A stretch of DNA of 63,576 bases from Chromatiales bacterium (ex Bugula neritina AB1) (GCA_001730015.1 MDLA01000193.1:1-63576); one strand, 5' to 3'. Shown: positions 1-10,060, counted from the first letter of the stretch. Numbers and translations: made by a program. The notes: generated from the sequence alone by a model not told the origin.

Positions 1-118
1 ATCTTTCACCGATCACATGTAGTTATTTAGAATGACTAAACGCCGACATGTGGTAGGCGAAGTCTCACGCACCTGAGTGATCCTCGTTACACCCCGGTTT
101 GTAGACGGGCACTAGTCA
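1..118 (+). repeat. Copy A of a ~160-bp dispersed repeat (left part outside window)
   Basis: This stretch aligns without gaps to 49832-49950, with about 16 mismatches over about 119 positions by eye. A second, more diverged match lies at about 49670-49787. It contains a conserved imperfect hairpin: CACATGT on the left pairs with ACATGTG on the right, and an inner TTTAG/CTAAA pair closes a loop of AATGA. The units at 49.6-49.9 kb extend about 43 bp further left, so this copy is probably cut by the window edge. No coding capacity is evident. It lies downstream of the phytanoyl-CoA dioxygenase-like gene. Confidence 0.85.
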
Positions 119-153
119 GGTTTTGTCTGTGGAATTCCGATAGATAATCAGCG

Positions 154-984
154 TCAGCCAGCAGGATAAATTACCGGAAATTCATCTCCCTCGAATGGTG
201 CGCCATCTTCGTATTGCAAATCGGGGAATGCCGGTGACGTTTTACCCGGTCTTTTTATAAAACGTGCATCGTCACCCACCCAGCGTAAAGAAATAACGCG
301 ACGCCGGCTATCCGAGGCGTTTGCCGGGGCACCGTGCAACGTGCCAAAATCAAAGGCAACGGCATCCCCGGGCTCTATATCCCACCCCTGGATGGCAAAT
401 TCGTCTCTGCGATTATCGATGTCTGGCACCACTTCTGACTGGTCATTTGTGTAGAGATCTGTGCCGTCGAACCGTTGCGGTTTAAATTGCTGTCCCCAGC
501 GGTGTGAACCGGTCACGTACTCGATGCTGCGCTCACGCGGTACCGGATCGAGTGGTACCCAGAAGCTCACTGTTTTTTCCGCGTTGACGAGATAATAGGG
601 TTTGTCCTGATGCCATGGAGTGACTACTGAATTGCCTGGTTCTTTAACCAGAATGTGGTCGTGGAAGATTCGCGCTGTAGCCGAGCGCATCAAGCGGGCA
701 GCGAGTTCTGCCATTGGGGAGGATTCCACCAGTTTTCGATAACCGTCGAACTGTGACCATACGCAATAATCCTGAAAAAACGGAGCGCCGCCATCGTCCG
801 GTCGGTAGGTGCGTTCACGCCAGCTCGGGTTTTGCTTGTTCTGTTCTATGGCTTCGCGTGCACCTTCTATCCAATCGTTAAACAGGCTGCGCAGTACCAC
901 AACACCATTGTTTTCGAATTCCAGTATCTGTTCTTCGGCCAGTATCTGCGTGTCGGTTGGAGGTGCATTATCTGTGGTATTCAT
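154..984 (-). CDS. Phytanoyl-CoA dioxygenase (PhyH) family protein
   Basis: A 276-residue Fe(II)/2-oxoglutarate-dependent oxygenase of the PhyH family. The 2-His-1-carboxylate iron site is visible as HQD (His125, Asp127) in 'TPWHQDKPYY' and distal His217 in 'FGTLHGAPAN'. The arginine-rich stretch after it (RRRVISLRW, about 228-236) is where these enzymes bind 2-oxoglutarate. No signal peptide or membrane segment is seen, so it is cytoplasmic. The gene starts 8 bp after the glgA stop on the same strand, so it may be co-transcribed as the last gene of glgB-glgA. No link between this family and glycogen is established. The substrate cannot be predicted, because the family hydroxylates diverse small molecules. 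Confidence 0.9.
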   Translation of the reverse strand: MNTTDNAPPTDTQILAEEQILEFENNGVVVLRSLFNDWIEGAREAIEQNKQNPSWRERTYRPDDGGAPFFQDYCVWSQFDGYRKLVESSPMAELAARLMRSATARIFHDHILVKEPGNSVVTPWHQDKPYYLVNAEKTVSFWVPLDPVPRERSIEYVTGSHRWGQQFKPQRFDGTDLYTNDQSEVVPDIDNRRDEFAIQGWDIEPGDAVAFDFGTLHGAPANASDSRRRVISLRWVGDDARFIKRPGKTSPAFPDLQYEDGAPFEGDEFPVIYPAG

Positions 985-992
985 GTGGCCCG

Positions 993-2453
993 CTACCGTG
1001 TCAGGTTGGCTTCTATGTCGTTAATGGCGCAATGGTACAGGGTCTCGTATTTCTGTGCACTTTCATCCCAGCTGAAATCAGTTGTCATGCCGTTATGTTG
1101 TAATTGGTGCCATAGTGGTTTGTTTGCGAAAGCAGTCAGAACCCGTTGAATTCCCTGTGCAAGATATTCACTGGTGGCGTTTTTAATCACGAAGCCATTT
1201 GCTTTTTCCGCTCCCTGGTCGGGATCAAACACGGTGTCGGCCAGCCCCCCGACATGGGTTACCACGGGGGGGGTTCCATAGCGCAGGCTGTACATCTGGT
1301 TCAAGCCACAGGGCTCGTAGCGGGAGGGCATCAGGAAGCTGTCAGCTCCGGCTTCGATTAATCGGGAAAAGGGTTCACTAAAACCGATTTTAACGGCTAC
1401 TTTGTCAGGCAGATCCTGCTGTAGAGCGAGTAACTGTGTTTGCAGTTCGGTGTCTCCTGACCCTAGAACAACCAATTGCAGTTGCTCAGTACGAAGCGTG
1501 CTGATTGCATTGATAATAAGGTCTATACCTTTCTGCTCCGCGAGGCGGCTGATTACACCAAAAACCGGCACTTCCGGGTCTTGCGGCAACCTCATTTCTT
1601 TTTGTAATGCTGCCTTGTTTGCGCTTTTTCGATCCAGAGTTTGCAGCGAATAGTTCTGTGGCAGGTGAGGGTCGGTCTGTGGATTCCAGTCGTCCATATC
1701 AATTCCGTTTAGAATTCCACTGACTCTATCGCCGCGGCTTCGCAGCAGGCCATCCATTCCACAACCGTATTTGTTTTGCCTGATCTCCGCGGCATAGCCT
1801 GCGCTCACGGTGTTTACCCGGTCTGCATATGCCAGGCCGCCTTTGATGTAGCTGGCTTGTCCCCAGAATTCCAGGCCGTTGGCATGAAATAATTCGGCCG
1901 GTAGCTGGAGATCGGTATAAGCACTATGAAGAATATTGCCCTGATACGCCAGATTGTGCACCGTAAATACGGTCGCCGGCCGCGGCTTATGCAACGTTAG
2001 CAACGCGGGTACCAGGCCGGTTTGCCAGTCATTGCAGTGCACGATATCCGGTTGCCATTCGAGTTGTGCACGATCCAGGGCAATTTCCGTGACAGCCTGG
2101 GAAAACAGCGCAAATCGATAGGGATTGTCTGCCCAGGCGCGATCATCATCAGACATATACGGGTTGCCTGGTCGATTGCTGAAGCTCGGGTGGGTAATCA
2201 ACAGCACGTCATGTGCTCTTAACCGGGTCTGACATAAAGCGACATTGCCGAGCGGAAGCTCAAGCTGGCTTATAAATACCGGGGAGTCAATCTGTCGAAG
2301 GACAGACTCGTAGCCGGGGATAACAACTCTGACGTCGTTGCCGGCGCGATGCAGCGCCTGCGGCAAACTGCCGCATACATCGGCGAGCCCGCCTGTTTTG
2401 ACCCAGGGAGTAAGCTCGCTGCAGGCGAATAGAATATTGTGTTTTTTTCTCAT
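993..2453 (-). CDS. glgA: Glycogen synthase (ADP-glucose type)
   Basis: GT5 glycogen synthase, which extends alpha-1,4-glucan chains from ADP-glucose in the cytoplasm. The N-terminal KTGGLADV motif of the sugar-nucleotide site follows 'FACSELTPW'. The C-terminal Rossmann half carries 'SRYEPCGLNQMYSLRYGT', with the conserved E-x-C-G-L donor-binding signature. The open frame extends 35 codons further upstream, to 2558. The ATG at 2453 is preferred because it gives the family-typical beginning (MRKKHNILFACSE) and avoids overlapping glgB. The resulting 486 aa is a normal length. It lies 26 bp downstream of glgB and forms an operon with it. No glgC (ADP-glucose pyrophosphorylase) is present in the window. 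Confidence 0.96.
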   Translation of the reverse strand: MRKKHNILFACSELTPWVKTGGLADVCGSLPQALHRAGNDVRVVIPGYESVLRQIDSPVFISQLELPLGNVALCQTRLRAHDVLLITHPSFSNRPGNPYMSDDDRAWADNPYRFALFSQAVTEIALDRAQLEWQPDIVHCNDWQTGLVPALLTLHKPRPATVFTVHNLAYQGNILHSAYTDLQLPAELFHANGLEFWGQASYIKGGLAYADRVNTVSAGYAAEIRQNKYGCGMDGLLRSRGDRVSGILNGIDMDDWNPQTDPHLPQNYSLQTLDRKSANKAALQKEMRLPQDPEVPVFGVISRLAEQKGIDLIINAISTLRTEQLQLVVLGSGDTELQTQLLALQQDLPDKVAVKIGFSEPFSRLIEAGADSFLMPSRYEPCGLNQMYSLRYGTPPVVTHVGGLADTVFDPDQGAEKANGFVIKNATSEYLAQGIQRVLTAFANKPLWHQLQHNGMTTDFSWDESAQKYETLYHCAINDIEANLTR

Positions 2454-2479
2454 TGAGGGGCGAGGTGATTTAATGATCT

Positions 2480-4696
2480 CTAAGAAGGTGTATGCTGAAG
2501 AACTATTGCGCTGAGAGGCGGTAGCGTGAGCGATAGTGAATACGGCCTGCCCATGCACGGTTCCCTGATGGTGGTTAGTGAGTCGCTACTGCATGTCTGG
2601 CTTCCGCCATAGCGTTCGTTATCTGAGTTAAGCAGTTCGCTATAGATTCCTTCATGATTCACGCCGATTCGATAGTCGTGTCGTGGTACAGGGGTGAAGT
2701 TCAATATGACCAGCAGATGCTCGCCTGGGCTTGTTCGGGCATATGCCAGCACTGAATTTGAAGAGTCGTCAGCGTTGATCCACTCGAATCCATCACTGCT
2801 AAATTCTCTTTCAAATAAGCCCGGATGCGTTTGATAGAGATGATTTAAATCGGCGATCAGTAACAGAATACCTCGATGTGCTGGTGCGTGGGTAAGTTCC
2901 CAGTCGAGTGTAGAGTTGAAGTCCCATTCATTGCGCTGAGCGAATTCACAACCCTGGAATAGTAATTTCTTTCCGGGGTAAGTGAACTGATAGCTGTACA
3001 GCAGCCTCAGGTTGGCAAATTGCTGCCAGTCATCGCCGGGCATCCGGCTGAGCATAGAGCCTTTGCCGTGTACTACTTCATCGTGGCTGAACGGCAGGAC
3101 AAAATTCTCTGTATATAGATAGAGCAAACCGAACGTCAGGTTGCTGTGGTGGTGTCGGCGGTTTATCGGGTCTTCTTGTATATAGGATAGACTATCGTGC
3201 ATCCAGCCCATATTCCATTTCATGCTGAAGCCGAGTCCGTCGTGGTCCGGAGGCCGGGTCACTTGTGGCCAGGAGGTGCTCTCCTCAGCAATTATAACGC
3301 TGCCGGGTACCTCGGTTTGCGTTGTGTGGTTGAGATCACGAAGGAACTGCACGGCTTCCAGGTTCTCGCGGCCTCCATCTTTATTCGGTAGCCAATCGCC
3401 GGGTTCGCGTGAGTAATCAAGATATAACATAGAGGCGACGGCATCCACGCGCAGTCCGTCAAGATGAAATTCGCGCAGCCAGTATAGTGCTGAAGCAAGT
3501 AGAAAATTGCTTACCTCGCGACGGCCGTAATTGAAGATAAGGGTGCCCCAGTCACGATGTTCACCGAGGCGTGGATCGCTGTGTTCATAGAGGCAGCTTC
3601 CATCGTAGCGAGCCAGACCGAAACTGTCGCGGGGAAAGTGTGCCGGTACCCAGTCGAGAATGACACCAATACCAGCCTGATGACAGTGGTCGATCAGAAA
3701 GCGGAAATCATCCGGTGTTCCGAAACGGCTGCTCGGTGCGAAATAGCCAGTGACCTGATAGCCCCAGGAGGCATCTAGCGGGTGCTCGGTTATCGGCATT
3801 AATTCTATATGGGTAAACCCGGTAAACTGAACGTACTCTACCAATTTTTTTGCGATTTCACGGTAGTTTAGAAATTCACCGTCGTCGTTTCGCTGCCATG
3901 ATCCCAGGTGTACTTCATAGATTGATGCCGGTGTTTGTTGCCAGAGGCTGCGTGCCCGATTTTCAATCCATTGCTGATCGGTCCAGCTGAAATTGCTGTG
4001 TGTTGTCCGGCAAGCAGTGTCCGGGCGCATTTCAAACTCGTTGGCGAATGGATCTTGCTTTATTGCGATTTCCCCGGTCTCAGCGTTAAGGAGTTCGAAT
4101 TTATATAACTGACCGGAAATCAAGCCGGGTATAAATAGTTCCCATACACCACTTTGGCCGCGGTTACGCATCGGGTGCACACGGCCGTCCCACTGGTTAA
4201 ATTCTCCTACCACGCTGACACGCGATGAAGACGGAGCCCAGACCGCAAAGCGAACACCGGTAACACCTTCTATAGTGATTTTACGGGCGCCCAGTACTTC
4301 ATAAAGCCGCAGGTGCCGACCCTCGTTAAACAGATGCAGATCAAATTCCGAAATGGACGGTGCAAACCGGTACGGGTCATCGGCGATAGTGATGTTTCCG
4401 TTGCGGTCGGTACATTTGATTTTGTAGTCTGCTTTAAGGTCCGGGCTGCTGAGTACAAACAAGTCGGTATCGGGGATGCGGTCAAATTTTTCACCACTGT
4501 CGGCAAGACATAGACTCTCCGCGTGCGGGTTGAAAATGCGAATAGTCGGTACTGAATCAACCAGGTGCCAGCCCAGAACAGCAAATGGGTCGTGGTGCGT
4601 GGCCCGGGTGATCCGGTGTAACTCGTCTTCGGGAGGTAGTGCTTTGGCGTGGGTCGCGGTGTGCGTAGTTTTCACTGAATCGTTACCTGTTTTCAA
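2480..4696 (-). CDS. glgB: 1,4-alpha-glucan branching enzyme
   Basis: GH13 branching enzyme of 738 aa, which introduces alpha-1,6 branches into glycogen. It has an N-terminal CBM48/early-set region ('FAVWAPSSSRVSVVGEFNQW', about 150-170), a central TIM barrel and a C-terminal all-beta domain. The nucleophile lies in 'LDGLRVDAVASMLYLDYS', the acid/base Glu in 'VIIAEESTSWP', and the transition-state His-Asp in 'LPFSHDEVVHGKGSM'. The start appears to be TTG at 4696, with an AGG Shine-Dalgarno about 8 bp upstream. It is the first gene of the glgB-glgA(-phyH) unit. A 181-bp gap separates it from divergent malQ, so the two directions probably share a control region. Confidence 0.97.
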   Translation of the reverse strand: MKTGNDSVKTTHTATHAKALPPEDELHRITRATHHDPFAVLGWHLVDSVPTIRIFNPHAESLCLADSGEKFDRIPDTDLFVLSSPDLKADYKIKCTDRNGNITIADDPYRFAPSISEFDLHLFNEGRHLRLYEVLGARKITIEGVTGVRFAVWAPSSSRVSVVGEFNQWDGRVHPMRNRGQSGVWELFIPGLISGQLYKFELLNAETGEIAIKQDPFANEFEMRPDTACRTTHSNFSWTDQQWIENRARSLWQQTPASIYEVHLGSWQRNDDGEFLNYREIAKKLVEYVQFTGFTHIELMPITEHPLDASWGYQVTGYFAPSSRFGTPDDFRFLIDHCHQAGIGVILDWVPAHFPRDSFGLARYDGSCLYEHSDPRLGEHRDWGTLIFNYGRREVSNFLLASALYWLREFHLDGLRVDAVASMLYLDYSREPGDWLPNKDGGRENLEAVQFLRDLNHTTQTEVPGSVIIAEESTSWPQVTRPPDHDGLGFSMKWNMGWMHDSLSYIQEDPINRRHHHSNLTFGLLYLYTENFVLPFSHDEVVHGKGSMLSRMPGDDWQQFANLRLLYSYQFTYPGKKLLFQGCEFAQRNEWDFNSTLDWELTHAPAHRGILLLIADLNHLYQTHPGLFEREFSSDGFEWINADDSSNSVLAYARTSPGEHLLVILNFTPVPRHDYRIGVNHEGIYSELLNSDNERYGGSQTCSSDSLTTIREPCMGRPYSLSLTLPPLSAIVLQHTPS

Positions 4697-4877
4697 AACT
4701 GAACCTGCTTCCGGTGCCTGGAATTGGACCTGTTATTGCGGTGTCGACCAGTGCTCTGGTTGTTGCTGGCTGAAGCCTCTATCAATGATAGCTGTATTCA
4801 CTGTTACGTACTGATGAATCTAATCTTTCCATGCGATATGCTCGCCACCCAATGAAGTATAACGAACGGTTTTCACT
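4697..4877. promoter_or_regulatory. Divergent glgB / malQ intergenic control region
   Basis: A 181-bp non-coding stretch between two divergently transcribed glucan genes must contain the promoters for both directions. I could not assign convincing -35/-10 pairs or an operator. The call rests on gene layout only. Confidence 0.45.
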
Positions 4878-6386
4878 TTGAAACGGTATAACCCGCTTGA
4901 CCATCGGCGCTCTGGCCTGTTGCTGCATCCGACATCGCTGCCAGGCCCCTGGTGTATGGGAGATTTTTCGCACAATGCCTATCGCTTCATCGAGTTTCTG
5001 GCAGCCTCAGGTCAGACAATCTGGCAGGTGCTGCCGCTCGGTCCTACGCATGCCGATGGTAGTCCGTACCAGTGTTTGTCAACTCATGCCGGCAATCCTT
5101 TACTGATCAGTCTCGACTGGCTGATCGACAAAGGTTGGCTGGAGGCCGATATCTGGCAGCACGCAGAGCAAACGGTTACATGGCGTCTGGCTGTTCTCGA
5201 GCGCGCTTGCAATACCGCAATTGATGGGTTGGATACCCAAACGCAAAAGAGCTTTTCCCGCTTTGTTAAAGAGCAGGGTTTCTGGCTGGAGGACTACGCT
5301 CGATACATGGTTTTGAAAGCACAGCAAGGTGGTAAGGCCTGGATGGACTGGCCAACTTCGTTGCGTAGAAATATAAAAGCAGACGTTGATCAGGCACTGT
5401 CGGCTAGTATGCGGACACTGCAGATTCGAAAGTTTGAGCAATACCTTTTTTTTACCCAGTGGCAGCAGCTGCGCAATTATGCTCACGAGCACGGCATTTA
5501 TCTGTTTGGTGATCTGCCTATTTTTGTTTCAGGCGACAGTGCCGACGTCTGGGCTAATCGTGAGTACTTTACTGTCGATGAAAATGGTCGAAGTGACGTT
5601 GTCGCCGGTGTACCGCCCGATGCGTTTACTGATGAAGGTCAGCGTTGGGGTAACCCGCTTTATGATTGGTCTGCGTTGAAGGCGGATGGTTTTAGCTGGT
5701 GGCTCGATCGATTAAGAACTCATTTCAGTTTGTTTGATTTTGTCCGTATTGACCACTTTCGAGGTCTTGAGTCGTATTGGGAAATCCCAGCGGCGTCGCC
5801 TACAGCAATCGAAGGACGTTGGATTAAAGCACCCGGGGCTGAGTTATTAAAGGCGGTTTATGATGAACTGGGGGAGGTGGCGCTGGTTGCAGAGGATCTA
5901 GGGATTATTACTGCAGCGGTCGATAAGCTACGTGAGCAATTTTCCCTGCCGGGTATGAAGGTGTTGCAGTTTGCTTTTGACGGTGATCCGAATAATCATC
6001 ATTTACCGCACAATCACTCCAGGGACATGGTCGCTTATACGGGCACACATGATAACGATACCACTGCCTCTTGGTATAACTCGGCAGATGAAGAGACGCA
6101 GTGTCGTGTGCGAAGTTATTTTCAATGCGCGCACGAGGAATTGCCCTGGCCGATGATTCGCAGTGCGATGATGTCGGTTGCACGGACTTCCATTGTTCCG
6201 ATGCAGGATGTTTTAGCGCTGGGGCAGGGGCATCGAATGAATACGCCAGGTACCATTGAGGGAAACTGGACCTGGCGTTTTAACTGGTCACAGGTCGATA
6301 GCAATCTTGCTGGCAGGCTTCGGGAACTTACCGTGAGCTATGGCCGGTTACCAGAGGCAGAGATGATGGCAATCGATGATTGCTGA
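4878..6386 (+). CDS. malQ: 4-alpha-glucanotransferase (amylomaltase)
   Basis: GH77 enzyme of 502 aa that transfers alpha-1,4-glucan segments between maltodextrins. The N-terminus has the family start 'RRSGLLLHPTSLPGPWCMGD'. The catalytic nucleophile Asp lies in 'FDFVRIDHFRGLESYWEIP', the acid/base Glu in 'LVAEDLGIIT', and the third carboxylate in 'TGTHDNDTT'. The start is TTG; no in-frame ATG fits the family start better. It is divergent from glgB-glgA, consistent with recycling glucan chains for glycogen metabolism. Confidence 0.97.
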   Translation: MKRYNPLDHRRSGLLLHPTSLPGPWCMGDFSHNAYRFIEFLAASGQTIWQVLPLGPTHADGSPYQCLSTHAGNPLLISLDWLIDKGWLEADIWQHAEQTVTWRLAVLERACNTAIDGLDTQTQKSFSRFVKEQGFWLEDYARYMVLKAQQGGKAWMDWPTSLRRNIKADVDQALSASMRTLQIRKFEQYLFFTQWQQLRNYAHEHGIYLFGDLPIFVSGDSADVWANREYFTVDENGRSDVVAGVPPDAFTDEGQRWGNPLYDWSALKADGFSWWLDRLRTHFSLFDFVRIDHFRGLESYWEIPAASPTAIEGRWIKAPGAELLKAVYDELGEVALVAEDLGIITAAVDKLREQFSLPGMKVLQFAFDGDPNNHHLPHNHSRDMVAYTGTHDNDTTASWYNSADEETQCRVRSYFQCAHEELPWPMIRSAMMSVARTSIVPMQDVLALGQGHRMNTPGTIEGNWTWRFNWSQVDSNLAGRLRELTVSYGRLPEAEMMAIDDC

Positions 6387-6550
6387 AACGGGCAGAGAGC
6401 AGCACGAGGGCTGCCTGGAGAAACTTCCTGAAAACTGCTGAATCGATCCCGAGTTTATGAAGTCCTGGTAGTAAGAATTGTTGTGATGCTTTATTTTATC
6501 TTCAACACAGGTTAGTGTGGCGGGTCGTGCTTCCCTAACGCAGACTCCCC

Positions 6551-8803
6551 GTGCCCACTACCTGTTTTGTTGCCTGTGCTGTAGGCCTTGAAAAAATTCT
6601 CCACAGCGAGCTTAAATCGCTTGGCGTCAAGAAGCTGAGAATTCGCAGAGCCGGTGTAGATTGTGTTGTTACTATCAGGGAAATATATCGCATTTGCCTG
6701 TGGTCAAGAGTAGCCAACCGGGTTCTTTATCCCTTGCTTGCGTTTAAGGTAAGTGATGAAAAAAGCTATTACGCTGGCCTGTTTCAGCATGACTGGGCTA
6801 TGCATCTGTCGCAAAGCGGAAGCCTGGCAGTAGATTTTTTTGCTGCAGAATCGGTAATTACACATAGTCAGTATGGTGCGCAACTGACCAAAGATGCGGT
6901 GGTTGACTGGTTTCGTGAGCGCACTGGTGAGCGCCCGACCGTTGATCGGCAGACACCGGATGTGCGGATAAACGTCTACCTCTACAAGAATCGCGCTCGC
7001 GTTAGTCTGGATATGGCGGGAAGCAGCCTTCATCGACGAAATTATCGTCAACAGGGCGGTCTAGCACCTCTCAAGGAAAATCTGGCAGCGGCTTTACTCT
7101 TGGCTTCCGACTGGCCTTCTATGGCCAGGTCCGGAGTACCCCTGCTGGATCCGATGTGCGGCTCCGGTACTTTTTTAATCGAAGGGGCCATGATAGCAGC
7201 CAACATTGCCCCCGGTAGTAAGCGCAGGTATTTCGGATTCCTGGGCTGGAAACAACACGACAATGATGCCTGGACTGAGATCAAGGCAGAAGCCGAAGCG
7301 CAGCGTAACAACACGTCGGTCTCCGCCGTTGCCGGGTTTGATATCGATTCCAAAGCAGTTGCAGCAGCCCGGAGTAATATTCAGGCAGCAGGACTTGCCG
7401 ATCTGATTGAGGTCGAACAGGCTGACTTTACAGAAGTTCCGACACCATTTAGCAGAGGTCCGGGGCTGTTGATGATGAATCCACCCTATGGCGAGCGACT
7501 TGAAAAAAACCCGGAGATTGGCGTTTTTTACTCCAGAGTCGGTCGATCACTGCGGTGGCGTGCCGGAAACTGGAGACTGGCTTTGTTTACCGGCAACCCG
7601 GCGCTGTTTCATCGTACCGGCTTGTCCCGGCGGGTGGCGCTGGAGTGCAGCAACGGTGGAATCGATTGTCGCTTGTTTCTTGCGGATATTCCGCCACCGG
7701 CAATGCCAGGTAACCCTGATGACGCAGTTAGCGAAAACAAACCGGCCTTTAATCCATGGCTTGAAAACAGTAGTCCGGATGAAAAGCCGGTGTCACCGGT
7801 GGAACCGGCTGTAGAACCATCCCAGGTGCCGGGGCTCGATCAGTTTCGCCACCGCCTGCAAAAAAATATCAGACAGATTAAAGGCTGGTTAAAGTCAGCG
7901 GGAATTTCAAATTATCGCCTATATGATGCCGATCTTCCCGACTATGCATTCGCGCTCGATGTCTTTTGTGACGCTGAAACGAGTGACCTTTATGTGTGTA
8001 TGCAGGAGTACAGAGCACCGCGCCACATAGATCCCCGGTTGGCACAGCGTCGTATTGATAATGCAGCATCAGTGGTGGTTTCAGTGCTTGGTTGCTCCGT
8101 TGAAAACCTGGCCATCAAACGGCGGGAGCAGCAACGTGCAGAATCGCAGTATGCGCGCTTGCAAAAACGGGATCAGTACCACGAAGTTCATGAAGGTGAT
8201 GCCCGGCTGTTAATCAATCTGCACGATTATCTCGATGTTGGATTATTTCTTGATCATCGCAAGGTACGGTTGTGGCTCGCGAATTCGTGCCGGGACAAGC
8301 ACGTGCTGAACCTGTATTGCTATACCGCCAGCGCGACAGTACATGCGATTTTGGGTGGCGCCCGGAAAAGTATCAGTGTAGATAAATCGAATAAATATAT
8401 AGCCTGGGCCGCGAAAAATTTTTCCCTGAACGATATACCGTTCGATAAACATGAGCTGGTCCATGCCGATTGCCGGCAATGGTTGTCGCAATATCAGAAG
8501 GGCACGGCTGAGTTGTTCGATCTTATCTTTCTTGATCCGCCAACCTTCTCAAATTCAAGCTCAATGGATCAGGATTGGGATGTGCAGCGTGATCACCGCA
8601 AAATGATCGAAGATTGCATGTCTATACTTAAACCGGACGGCATCCTGGTGTTCTCCAATAATTTCAAGCGATTCAAGCTGGCGGTTGGGTTGAATAGTTT
8701 GTATGACGTGCAGGATCGTTCGCGATGGAGCTTGCAAAGAGACTTTGCGAGAAACCCGCGAATACACCAGTGCTGGTTTATTCGGCACAAGCAGGCCGTG
8801 TGA
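6551..8803 (+). CDS. rlmL: Bifunctional 23S rRNA (guanine-N2/N7)-methyltransferase RlmKL
   Basis: A 750-residue fusion of two rRNA methyltransferases. In E. coli the homologous fusion makes m2G2445 (RlmL half) and m7G2069 (RlmK half). The N-terminal THUMP region (about 50-160) is followed by the RlmL Rossmann domain, with SAM motif 'DPMCGSGTFLIEGA' and catalytic 'MNPPYGERL'. A linker (about 395-425) leads to the RlmK half, with 'VLNLYCYTASATVHA' and 'DLIFLDPPTFSNS'. The GTG start gives the expected beginning (MPTTCFVACAVGLEKIL). It is full length for the fused gammaproteobacterial form. It probably forms its own transcription unit, with sohB 79 bp downstream. Confidence 0.97.
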   Translation: MPTTCFVACAVGLEKILHSELKSLGVKKLRIRRAGVDCVVTIREIYRICLWSRVANRVLYPLLAFKVSDEKSYYAGLFQHDWAMHLSQSGSLAVDFFAAESVITHSQYGAQLTKDAVVDWFRERTGERPTVDRQTPDVRINVYLYKNRARVSLDMAGSSLHRRNYRQQGGLAPLKENLAAALLLASDWPSMARSGVPLLDPMCGSGTFLIEGAMIAANIAPGSKRRYFGFLGWKQHDNDAWTEIKAEAEAQRNNTSVSAVAGFDIDSKAVAAARSNIQAAGLADLIEVEQADFTEVPTPFSRGPGLLMMNPPYGERLEKNPEIGVFYSRVGRSLRWRAGNWRLALFTGNPALFHRTGLSRRVALECSNGGIDCRLFLADIPPPAMPGNPDDAVSENKPAFNPWLENSSPDEKPVSPVEPAVEPSQVPGLDQFRHRLQKNIRQIKGWLKSAGISNYRLYDADLPDYAFALDVFCDAETSDLYVCMQEYRAPRHIDPRLAQRRIDNAASVVVSVLGCSVENLAIKRREQQRAESQYARLQKRDQYHEVHEGDARLLINLHDYLDVGLFLDHRKVRLWLANSCRDKHVLNLYCYTASATVHAILGGARKSISVDKSNKYIAWAAKNFSLNDIPFDKHELVHADCRQWLSQYQKGTAELFDLIFLDPPTFSNSSSMDQDWDVQRDHRKMIEDCMSILKPDGILVFSNNFKRFKLAVGLNSLYDVQDRSRWSLQRDFARNPRIHQCWFIRHKQAV

Positions 8804-8882
8804 AATGGTTGTGACTGTCTTGTCAGCCGGGCTCTGTTCAAGCGGACTTATAATTATCTTTTATTCTATTGGGGCTGGTTAA

Positions 8883-9968
8883 GTGGGTGAGTTTTTTATC
8901 AGTTACGGATTGTTTTTGGCAAAGATTCTGACCTTCTTTCTGCTTTTTTTGCTGGCAGTGGTGCTAGTAACGTCTCTCAGTGGTCGTGGTCGGCGGGAAG
9001 AGGGCAGTATCAGTGTCACCCATATCAACGGGCAGCTTGATGAGGGCAGGGATATACTGCAGTCGATGATTCTGGATCCTGCAGACCAGAAGGAATCCAT
9101 TAAGCTGAAAAAGAAACAGCTCAAACTTGAAAACAAAGAAAAAAAGGCGGCGGCAAAATTAGCCGCTAAAAGTCGTGGCGATGGCACAACCATCGTCGAT
9201 GAGAAAAAGCGTCGCCGGGTATTTCTGCTGGATTTTGATGGAGATATCAGGGCAACACAGGTACGTGGGCTGCGCCGGGAGATAACGGCCGTACTGACCC
9301 TGGCGGATGTATATGATGAAGTGCTTGTTCGCGTTGAAAGTGGTGGTGGTACCGTGCACGGCTATGGTCTTGCCGCCTCGCAACTGCAGCGTATCCGGGA
9401 TAAGAATATTGAATTGACCGTATCGGTAGATAAGGTCGCAGCCAGCGGCGGCTACCTGATGGCCTGTGTTGCGAATAAAATTCTGGCAGCACCGTTTGCT
9501 ATTATCGGATCAATCGGCGTGATGGCGCAAATTCCCAATATCCACCGCTTGCTGAAAAAATACGATGTCGACGTCGAGCTGCTAACAGCGGGGGAGTACA
9601 AAAGAACACTAACAGTGGTCGGTGAAAATACCGAAAAGGGCCGGCAGAAATTTCTTTCTGATCTTGAAGTGATACATGATCAATTCAAGAACTTCATTTC
9701 GAAGTTCAGACCGCAAACCAATATTGCTGAGGTAGCAACCGGAGAGGTATGGAGCGGCGATGCCGCTTTAGGGATGAAACTCGTTGACGAAATCAAAACG
9801 AGTGATCAGTACATTACAGAATGCTGCGAACAGGCAGATGTCTACCGTGTGAAGTATGAAGCCAAAAAAACATTGCAGGAGAAAATCGGACTGTCTGCCG
9901 AGGCTACAATCGACAGAGTGATAGACCGTTGGGTACAACGTGTAGTTAACGCGCGTTTTTTGAGCTGA
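8883..9968 (+). CDS. sohB: SohB-type inner-membrane S49 serine protease
   Basis: A 361-aa membrane-anchored peptidase of the S49 (SppA/SohB) family. A single N-terminal transmembrane helix (about 12-31) is followed by a Lys/Glu-rich spacer (about 70-110) and the protease domain. The Ser-Lys dyad is visible as Ser188 in 'VAASGGYLMACV' and Lys240 in 'LLTAGEYKRT'. The GTG start is supported by GGGG eight bases upstream. The length and one-domain form match SohB rather than the larger SppA. The role is degradation of membrane or signal-peptide-like substrates, by family knowledge. Confidence 0.94.
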   Translation: MGEFFISYGLFLAKILTFFLLFLLAVVLVTSLSGRGRREEGSISVTHINGQLDEGRDILQSMILDPADQKESIKLKKKQLKLENKEKKAAAKLAAKSRGDGTTIVDEKKRRRVFLLDFDGDIRATQVRGLRREITAVLTLADVYDEVLVRVESGGGTVHGYGLAASQLQRIRDKNIELTVSVDKVAASGGYLMACVANKILAAPFAIIGSIGVMAQIPNIHRLLKKYDVDVELLTAGEYKRTLTVVGENTEKGRQKFLSDLEVIHDQFKNFISKFRPQTNIAEVATGEVWSGDAALGMKLVDEIKTSDQYITECCEQADVYRVKYEAKKTLQEKIGLSAEATIDRVIDRWVQRVVNARFLS

Positions 9969-10060
9969 GTAGTAGTGCTATTCGTCAGTGGCGAACATTT
10001 TCTATAACCGGTATGTTCTCACTGCCAATGGTTCCGCCAATTGCTTCTAGACAGGAAAAC

